From an uncultured Verrucomicrobia subdivision 3 bacterium (lineage in GTDB: Bacteria; Verrucomicrobiota; Verrucomicrobiia; Limisphaerales; UBA11358), in NCBI GenBank assembly GCA_903911825.1, contig CAIWFB010000069.1, positions 1 to 32,409 of the forward strand: 32,409 nt of DNA. Reading direction: 5' to 3'. Positions 24,691 through 32,409 of the stretch are shown piece after piece. Numbering within the stretch: the first letter of the stretch is position 1; every line of letters starts with the position of its first letter. Both the position numbers and the translations under genes were made by a program. Below the pieces are notes generated by a model, which made no database searches, was not told where the DNA came from, and saw nothing but the letters and a program-made list of their open reading frames with translations.

Positions 24691-24852
24691 ATGAATACCG
24701 AGTTTATCGTGCAGCAAAAAAGCGGGGTCAATCAGATCTCTTTCCTACCGCCGCATAAGGCCGAAGCAAAACCTTTTGGTTTCTTGGATGCCACGCTGGT
24801 CGTGGCCTTCATGGCGGCGTTTGTGGGGTTGGTTTTCCTGCTCGCGCACTAA
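24691..24852 (+). CDS. 53-residue protein with a single C-terminal membrane helix
   Basis: A short reading frame starts at ATG 24691, four bases after a good AGG core (GATCAGGTGT), and ends at TAA 24850-24852. The N-terminal half is polar (NTEFIVQQKSGVNQISFLPP, then HKAEAKPFG). The C-terminal half is one hydrophobic helix (LDATLVVAFMAAFVGLVFLL) ending in AH, the layout of a tail-anchored or small bitopic protein. It converges on the mlaD-like gene 34 bases later. No family is recognised. Its size is below common gene-calling cutoffs. The ribosome site plus a clean helix support it. Confidence 0.62.
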   Translation: MNTEFIVQQKSGVNQISFLPPHKAEAKPFGFLDATLVVAFMAAFVGLVFLLAH

Positions 24853-24885
24853 CGATTTCCTTCCAAACCGCCGCCGCCGGAACCA

Positions 24886-26139
24886 TCACTTGGCTTTTGT
24901 CGGCGGCGCGTTGGTGGCCTTCACTTTGAAGGCTGACCGCAACAGCCAGTGCCGCTTCAAGCCCTGCATCAAATCATCGGCATCCATTACCGTCTTAGAA
25001 ATTCCCCCCAACATATTTGAGTTCGCCTGAACTTGCACATTGAGATTGCTAGTGATGTTCGCGACGTTTTCTAGCGTCAACCCGATCTGCGCCGTGAGTT
25101 GATTCAAGTTCGTATCAACGCTGACAAGCAAAGTATTCGCGTTCGTCAAAGCCGTCTGCACTTGGAAATCGCCATTCGTCCCGAGCGCCCAAGTCGCGAG
25201 CCCGCCCGGCTCGCGCAATTGACTACTGATCAGCGCAAAGTTCGTGACCATCGGCTGTGCGGCGACGATGGTGGTATTCAGATTGGAAGTCGCATTCGCC
25301 GCGTTATCCAAAACCGCGAATAGCTTATTTGTCATCGCAAGAATGTTCGGCAACGCCGCCTGCACTTGCAAAACCATCGCCTGCAATTGGTCGCCGATGG
25401 GCGCCGTTTCCGATGCCCGCAACCAAGCCGTGTCCGTTTTCGCTTCAAAATTGACGTAACGGCGCGGACGATTATCCCAAGAAGCCACGATGCGATTATG
25501 GTTTACCTTGTTGTCATAGACGAACACCCCGTTGGTATTCAGCGGCAATTCTGCGATGCGTTGCACGTTGGAAATCGTCAGCATCGTGTAAGCGCCATAG
25601 ATCAAATTGGATTGGGCATCTAGCACGTCTTGGTATAGTTGCCAGCGGTCATTCTCCGGTGTGATGAGTTGTTGCAATTCCGGAATAGTTTTCCAAGCGC
25701 CGGGCTGGGTGACGCAAATGGCCGGTCCATTGGTGCCACGCGTGACTTCGAGTTGGCGCTTACCCAGAAAATCAGCGGCATTCACCTTCACATAAGAACC
25801 GTCACGCCAGATGCGGCGGAAATATGGATCCACCACCTCGAACTCCACCTTGACGTTATATTTTGAGTAAGGTTCTTGGGGGTCCACTTTGGTGATGTTG
25901 CCGATGGCAAAACCCATCATCACGACGGGATCGCCCACGTTCAAGCCAGTTGAACTTTGGACGTAAATATGAAACGGCGCCTTGATCTTGAACCAGCCCT
26001 TATGCTCGGCCGTGTGGTAGATGTAGTAGCCAAAACCAAACAGCAACAGCGCGGCGGCGATGAACACAAACCAGCCCACGGCGCGCTCCATCTTGTTGAG
26101 GCGCGTCCGTAATTGCGGAGTCAGATCTTGCAGCGGCAT
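24886..26139 (-). CDS. mlaD: MCE/MlaD-family substrate-binding protein of a lipid ABC transporter
   Basis: MlaD-type proteins are anchored in the inner membrane and pass lipids between the permease and the outer membrane. One membrane helix lies at ~residues 20-42 (GWFVFIAAALLLFGFGYYI). It is followed by the MCE domain (~50-130) with IYVQSSTGLNVGDPVVMMG and GNITKVDP. The rest is a long Asn/Thr-rich helical region with repeated TSNLN segments, ending near HWLLRSAFKVKA. At 417 residues it is much longer than E. coli MlaD (about 180), like the longer MCE proteins of other phyla. It is last in a permease-ATPase-MCE operon, 12 bases after the ATPase gene. Confidence 0.88.
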   Translation of the reverse strand: MPLQDLTPQLRTRLNKMERAVGWFVFIAAALLLFGFGYYIYHTAEHKGWFKIKAPFHIYVQSSTGLNVGDPVVMMGFAIGNITKVDPQEPYSKYNVKVEFEVVDPYFRRIWRDGSYVKVNAADFLGKRQLEVTRGTNGPAICVTQPGAWKTIPELQQLITPENDRWQLYQDVLDAQSNLIYGAYTMLTISNVQRIAELPLNTNGVFVYDNKVNHNRIVASWDNRPRRYVNFEAKTDTAWLRASETAPIGDQLQAMVLQVQAALPNILAMTNKLFAVLDNAANATSNLNTTIVAAQPMVTNFALISSQLREPGGLATWALGTNGDFQVQTALTNANTLLVSVDTNLNQLTAQIGLTLENVANITSNLNVQVQANSNMLGGISKTVMDADDLMQGLKRHWLLRSAFKVKATNAPPTKAK

Positions 26140-26151
26140 AAAATTCTTTCG

Positions 26152-26940
26152 TCAGAGTGTTGTTCCGTCCGGCTCGGCGAGCAATTCTTTTACGGTGCTA
26201 TGCTTCGCGTATTCCATGGCATCGCTGGAGCCGAGCACAGTGAAATTCTTCTCATCCACCACGGCAAATTTGCGCCGGGGATTTTGCCAAACGCGCAATT
26301 CACTCGTCGTCACCACCAAGGTCATGGGGAGCCCGCCAAACTGCGCGTGGCCGCGTCCGAGTTGCTCCAGAAATTGCAGCATCCAGGCGCGATGCCGTCC
26401 ATCCAAGCCGCCCAGCGGATTATCCAGCAACAGCAATTCCGGCTGTAAGATCAAGGCCCTTGCCAGCGCGGTTCGCTGCCGCCAATTCGCCGCCAGATTG
26501 TTGGGGAGCGCCGTGGTGAACGGAACCAGTTCCAGCAATTCCAGCAATACTTCCACCGCGCGCGCGGTATCCGCATCGGAGAGATCTTTTTGGTAACGCA
26601 ACGGCAGCGCTACATTTTCTGCCACCGTGAGTTGATTGAATAATTTTCCGCCCGCAAACACCAAGCCCACACGCAAGCGATCAGCCAGTTGCGCTTCGCC
26701 AAATTCCCGCGTTTCGCAGCCGAACACGCGGCAACTGCCACGCAGTGGCGTGATCAATCCGGCGGCATGCATCAGCAGATCGGTCTTGCCGGAATGTTGC
26801 GGCCCCGCGACGACCCAAAATTCGCCCGGCTGCACTGACCAATTCACTTCTTCCAAAACAGCAATCGAAGCGTCGCGCAACGCTCCGATGCGTGCGCTGG
26901 TCATTTCGATGACAGCTGGATTGAAAGTGGTTTCGTTCAC
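26152..26940 (-). CDS. mlaF: MlaF-like ABC ATPase with degenerate catalytic motifs
   Basis: By position and fold this is the nucleotide-binding subunit of the Mla-like transporter (262 residues). Walker A is present but atypical (AGPQHSGKTDLL, ~45-56). The Q-loop Gln is replaced (VFAGGKLF, Ala96). The signature LSGGQ is LAANW (149-153). Walker B is LLLLDNPLGG, with Asn174 in place of the catalytic Glu. The switch His is replaced in LVVTTSE (~208-214, Thr). ATP binding may survive, but hydrolysis by the usual mechanism should be weak. It starts with GTG overlapping the permease stop by 4 bases (26937-26940), so it is translationally coupled. The frame is intact, so it is probably a divergent functional subunit rather than a pseudogene. 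Confidence 0.84.
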   Translation of the reverse strand: MNETTFNPAVIEMTSARIGALRDASIAVLEEVNWSVQPGEFWVVAGPQHSGKTDLLMHAAGLITPLRGSCRVFGCETREFGEAQLADRLRVGLVFAGGKLFNQLTVAENVALPLRYQKDLSDADTARAVEVLLELLELVPFTTALPNNLAANWRQRTALARALILQPELLLLDNPLGGLDGRHRAWMLQFLEQLGRGHAQFGGLPMTLVVTTSELRVWQNPRRKFAVVDEKNFTVLGSSDAMEYAKHSTVKELLAEPDGTTL

Positions 26941-27797
26941 GTCAGGAGATACATCACGATGAAAATCGCATCAATCAAGACGCAGACCACGACGCCTTGA
27001 GTCACGGCTTTGACAGCCACGCGCGAGACATCTTCTAAACGCAGCGGTTGAGCCAGCCCGTGATAACAAGTCACGACCGCGATAAAAAACCCGAACGCCA
27101 CCGTCTTCAACGCCAGCAACGCGAAGTCTAGCCAGTTCAATGCGCCCGCGATCTGTTTCAGATAATCACCCGGCGTCAACGGCACGTCTTGCAAGAACGC
27201 GAACAGATAGCCGCTGCCGAGTGCGCCGAGAATGAGATAGATCGTCAGCGAAAAGATTCCCAGCGCCATGCCGATGACGCGGGGCACGATGAGATAATGC
27301 ACCGGATCAATGCCCAACGCTTCGAGCGCTTCCACTTCGCCGAGGGCGCGAGCCGTGCCGAGTTCGATGACGTTTGCCGTGCCCACGCGGGCCAGCACCA
27401 ACATTGCAGTGAGCAACGGACCGAGTTCGCGCACGATGACAATGACCATGGTGGAACCCAGAAAATCAATCTGCCCGACGCGCGCCAAAGCAGAAACAGT
27501 TTGGCCCACGACGACAAACCCCAGCGCCAACGCCACAAAGATGAACAGCGGCATCAGCGCCGCGCCCGAACGGGTGATCTCCTGACGCACTCGCGGCTGA
27601 ATGACGTTGCGCGCTACGCCGAATTTCTTGAGAATAACGCTTAACGTGATGAGCGCAAAGGCTCCCAGCCCTTGCACGGTGAGCAGGCCGAGGAATAATT
27701 TTCGCCCGAGCCGATCCGTGTAAGATTTGGGCACGGCCGCGCGGCGAAACACTTGCGTGTTCGCTAGTTCAAACGCTTTTTCCAGATTACCGCGCAC
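26937..27797 (-). CDS. mlaE: MlaE-family ABC transporter permease
   Basis: This inner-membrane permease of 286 residues belongs to the MlaE/TTG2B family, which moves phospholipid or related lipids with MlaF and MlaD. There are about five to six hydrophobic helices: ~35-55, ~85-107, ~113-137, ~168-195 and ~225-285. The family signature IVRELGPLLTAMLVLARVG (~120-138) is followed by ELGTARALGEVEALEALGIDP. An N-terminal cytoplasmic helix of about 30 residues precedes helix one. The start is a GTG at 27797 with no strong ribosome site; the first helices would tolerate a later start. It is the first gene of the operon and is divergent from ligA with 74 bases between. Confidence 0.9.
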   Translation of the reverse strand: MRGNLEKAFELANTQVFRRAAVPKSYTDRLGRKLFLGLLTVQGLGAFALITLSVILKKFGVARNVIQPRVRQEITRSGAALMPLFIFVALALGFVVVGQTVSALARVGQIDFLGSTMVIVIVRELGPLLTAMLVLARVGTANVIELGTARALGEVEALEALGIDPVHYLIVPRVIGMALGIFSLTIYLILGALGSGYLFAFLQDVPLTPGDYLKQIAGALNWLDFALLALKTVAFGFFIAVVTCYHGLAQPLRLEDVSRVAVKAVTQGVVVCVLIDAIFIVMYLLT

Positions 27798-27820
27798 GAG
27801 ATTAGGTTAGCACACCTTAA

Positions 27821-30331
<2,511 letters not shown>

Positions 30332-30333
30332 CA

Positions 30334-30687
30334 ATGAAAGCCAACTTACTTGCCAAGAGCAGTTCAGTAGAACCATACAATGTCGAGTTCATGACGGACG
30401 GTGGTTCCTTGCGGGTTTTCTGCCACTGCCAAGCGGGAGTTCTTCAACGGATGTGCAAACACAAGCTTGCTCTCATCCAAGGCGACACCAAGATGCTTTT
30501 TGATCCAAATCAGGCTGCCTTGCTCTCTGAAATCCACTTGTGGCCCGAATTTGGAAATCTGAAAGCACACCTACAGGAATACGAAAAGCAATTGTCAGAG
30601 ATTGAATCCGCTCAAAATATATTGGCCAAGAAAGAAAAGGCTATTAAAGCAGAGTTTGCTCGCGGCTTGAGCCATGGCTTTAAATAA
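30334..30687 (+). CDS. Small SWIM-type zinc-finger-like protein downstream of ligA
   Basis: The 117-residue protein starts 2 bases after the ligA stop. Near the N-terminus it has the CxCx(n)CxH pattern of SWIM fingers: Cys30, Cys32, Cys41 and His43 in VFCHCQAGVLQRMCKHKLAL. The second half is a probable coiled coil (~residues 75-108, LKAHLQEYEKQLSEIESAQ onward). SWIM domains bind DNA or proteins; the function here is unknown. Its composition is AT-rich like the 3' third of ligA and unlike the flanking genes, and a relic of a ligA tail lies 17 bases beyond its stop. It therefore probably arrived together with the present ligA tail. Confidence 0.75.
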   Translation: MKANLLAKSSSVEPYNVEFMTDGGSLRVFCHCQAGVLQRMCKHKLALIQGDTKMLFDPNQAALLSEIHLWPEFGNLKAHLQEYEKQLSEIESAQNILAKKEKAIKAEFARGLSHGFK

Positions 30688-30703
30688 ATACTAGTTGGCA
30701 TCT

Positions 30704-30766
30704 AAGGCGCAGGAACTGGGCGTGAAGATTTTGGACAAAGCGGAGTTTTGGGGACTGGTTTCATAG
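30704..30766 (+). pseudogene. Relic of a ligA 3' end (BRCT C-terminus)
   Basis: Twenty codons plus TAG read KAQELGVKILDKAEFWGLVS, which aligns with [19 protein letters not shown] near the end of LigA. The 15 bases CTGGGCGTGAAGATT are identical at 30716-30730 and 30239-30253. An in-frame stop (TAG, 30692-30694) and no start lie just upstream, so it is not expressed. It is probably the tail of the original ligA gene. Confidence 0.8.
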
Positions 30767-30819
30767 GGCCATGGTTAATTTGTATAGACCCCGTGCGGCG
30801 CAAGTTTGTATAAAACGTT

Positions 30820-32409
30820 ATGAAACGAATCCTTCCCGTTGTCTTCGCCTGGCTCTCGTTATTCTTGCTCACCGGTTGTTTTGATACGCAGCAAGAGTTC
30901 ACGCTCAATCCCGATGGCTCGGGCAAGGTGGTGATCACGTCGCTGTGCGCGCCGTTTCAGATGGACATGGCGGGTGAGAAGAAAACGCCGGAGCAGAAGC
31001 TGGCGGAGTCGGTGAAAAACCTGTTTGAGAACACGAAGGGCGTGGCGGGCTGGCGCGATGTCACCTATCAGCAATTGGAGGACGGCCGTTTGCGCTTTCA
31101 GGGCACGGCGTATTTCGCGGATCTGAATAAGGTAGAATTCAACGGGCTGGCGGTGATGGAATTCACGTTGGTAAAAACGAATGGCGCTTTGGTGTTGTCC
31201 ACTTCGATGAAGAAGGATGAAAAGAAAAAGCCGGCGCCGGCCAAACTTTCGGAGTCGGAGATGACGGCTAAGATCAAGGAGGCGCGGGCGAGTTTCCAGT
31301 CAGGCAAGCCGATGTTGTCAGGTTTTCTGGCGGGATTGCAGCAGAGCATCACGTTCCATTTGCCGGGTGCAGTGAGCGAAGTGGCGAATTTCAAGAAGTC
31401 GGCGGCGGGTGATCTGCAGATCAGTTTTGCGGGCACGAACATGATCGCGGCGATGGAATCGCTGGTGCAAAACGACGATTGGTGGCGCAAGCAATTGGCG
31501 GTGAGCGATAACGTGATGCAGGACGGGGTGGAGATGGATGATGAGTTCAATGAGAAGTTGTTCGGCCAACGCGCGCCAGTGCGGGCAGTCATCGCGGCGA
31601 GTGGCGCGGCGAAGTTCGATTACGCGGCGGAAGTGGCCGTGGCGCGGAAAGAATTTGCGGCATTGCAGAAAAAATTGGATGCCGCTGACGCTGGCTCCAC
31701 AGCGACGTCGGATGCGCCGCCAGCGCAGGGTGGTGATTTTAAGACTTTGAAAGTAGCGGGTTTTCGCTGGGTGTTTCCGAATGGCGACAAAGACGAATTT
31801 GAGATGCGGCCATTCAATGAATCGCCCGGCTATGCGCTGGCCGTGGTGGGGGAATTGCCCGGCGCCGTGCTCGAAGTAAGCGAAGGCAAAGTGACATCGG
31901 CAATCGCGGCGGATGGTTCGGATATTTTACCAGAGAAGGAATGGGATCGTAAAATCAACCATCCACGTTTGGCCAAAGACCGGACGCGGGTATTGTTCGA
32001 GGTTAAAGTTGCGGCTCCCGGTGTAGACGTGAAAGGTTTCAAAGAAATCGCGGGCACGCTGGAATACACCGTGGGCTCGGGCACGACGAATGTTGACTTG
32101 GGCATCACGGAATTGAGAGCGGGCGCGCAAGGCACGGCGTTGGGCGCGGCGATCAAGGAAATTAAACCGAGCTTTGGCAACAAAGGCGGACAAGACCTGG
32201 AAGTGGACTTGAACTTGGCCCCGTCAGAATTGATTTCTATGACGTTGGTCGCTGCCGATGGCACGGAAACGGTGCTGAAATCAAATGGCTACGGCGGCTA
32301 TGGTCGGAAATTTTCGATGACGTTTCAAAGCAAGACGGATTTCCCGGTGACTGGTCGTTTGGTGGCGAAGCTGCATGCCGAGGTGAAGCATTATGAGATT
32401 CCATTCAAG
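30820..32409 (+). CDS. Predicted lipoprotein, 3' end beyond the window
   Basis: ATG at 30820 opens a frame that stays open for 530 codons to the right edge. The N-terminus is a lipoprotein signal (MKRILPVVFAWLSLFLLTGC, lipobox LTGC, Cys20 to be acylated). The mature part begins with a LNPDGSGKVVIT strand, as in lipoproteins whose N-terminal domain describes a beta-rich fold. A Lys-rich linker (KKDEKKKPAPAK) is followed by a helical and then a beta-rich region, with several G-D-F/K strands and a GYGGYGRKFSMTFQS segment near the edge. I do not recognise a characterised family. It would be periplasmic and membrane-anchored. GC content returns to the regional norm here. Confidence 0.8.
   Translation, partial: MKRILPVVFAWLSLFLLTGCFDTQQEFTLNPDGSGKVVITSLCAPFQMDMAGEKKTPEQKLAESVKNLFENTKGVAGWRDVTYQQLEDGRLRFQGTAYFADLNKVEFNGLAVMEFTLVKTNGALVLSTSMKKDEKKKPAPAKLSESEMTAKIKEARASFQSGKPMLSGFLAGLQQSITFHLPGAVSEVANFKKSAAGDLQISFAGTNMIAAMESLVQNDDWWRKQLAVSDNVMQDGVEMDDEFNEKLFGQRAPVRAVIAASGAAKFDYAAEVAVARKEFAALQKKLDAADAGSTATSDAPPAQGGDFKTLKVAGFRWVFPNGDKDEFEMRPFNESPGYALAVVGELPGAVLEVSEGKVTSAIAADGSDILPEKEWDRKINHPRLAKDRTRVLFEVKVAAPGVDVKGFKEIAGTLEYTVGSGTTNVDLGITELRAGAQGTALGAAIKEIKPSFGNKGGQDLEVDLNLAPSELISMTLVAADGTETVLKSNGYGGYGRKFSMTFQSKTDFPVTGRLVAKLHAEVKHYEIPFK

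Noticed and set aside
24525-24758. 77-codon plus-strand frame starting MAHRQTAARG
   Set aside because: Overlaps the better supported 53-residue gene in another frame, and has no ribosome site or recognisable feature.
30767-30819. Two TTTGTATA copies before the lipoprotein gene as a promoter or operator
   Set aside because: Too short and AT-poor in context to separate from chance.

Overview
The window reads as a dense, moderately GC-rich chromosomal segment of a Gram-negative bacterium, most likely Verrucomicrobiota of the subdivision 3 (Pedosphaera / Limisphaerales) type. That placement is inference. It rests on long extracytoplasmic proteins built from YGTT..GG..G.G.IFK repeats and Asn/Thr-rich Ig-like repeats (YQWYFNTN), on an outer-membrane style toolkit (Mpl, GmhB, an MlaE/F/D-like lipid transporter, a lipoprotein), and on short dispersed repeats lying inside genes.

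Layout. 1-1.3 kb: a possible gene start running off the left edge, then an Ig-like surface protein whose first domain is cut. 1.3-6.3 kb, minus strand: a type III polyketide synthase, a methyltransferase, an FAD oxidoreductase and thiE in one tight run, followed by mpl. 6.4-10.2 kb: PPi-type phosphofructokinase (minus), divergent from gmhB-like and glmS (plus). 10.4-14.4 kb: a very long secreted beta-propeller/Ig-repeat gene split by a frameshift that looks like a small deletion. 14.5-16.1 kb: scpA-scpB (minus). 16.2-18.6 kb (plus): a winged-helix-like protein, an EamA transporter, a thioredoxin-like [2Fe-2S] ferredoxin and an FHA/zinc-finger protein. 18.7-22 kb (minus): hemY-hemH, then an AMP nucleosidase-like gene. 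22.2-23.7 kb (plus): a nucleotide-sugar epimerase and a hypothetical protein. 23.7-27.8 kb: a DUF4197 protein, a 53-aa membrane protein, and an mlaE-mlaF-mlaD-like operon whose ATPase has lost most catalytic motifs. 27.9-32.4 kb: ligA, a SWIM-type small protein, a leftover of a ligA 3' end, and a lipoprotein running off the right edge.

The most interesting part is the ligA locus. The gene carries an in-frame palindromic repeat (28425-28488) in the adenylation domain. Its last third is AT-rich and unusual, is followed 2 bases after its stop by a small SWIM-motif gene, and then by a 21-codon relic of another ligA 3' end (30704-30766). This looks like a terminal-exchange event: an incoming segment supplied a new LigA C-terminus plus a passenger gene and left the old tail behind. 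Other notable points are the srsABC-like phenolic-lipid operon, the degenerate Mla-type ATPase, and AT-rich heptad repeats both inside thiE and in front of glmS. No rRNA, tRNA or CRISPR array was seen, and no gap between genes exceeds 300 bases.
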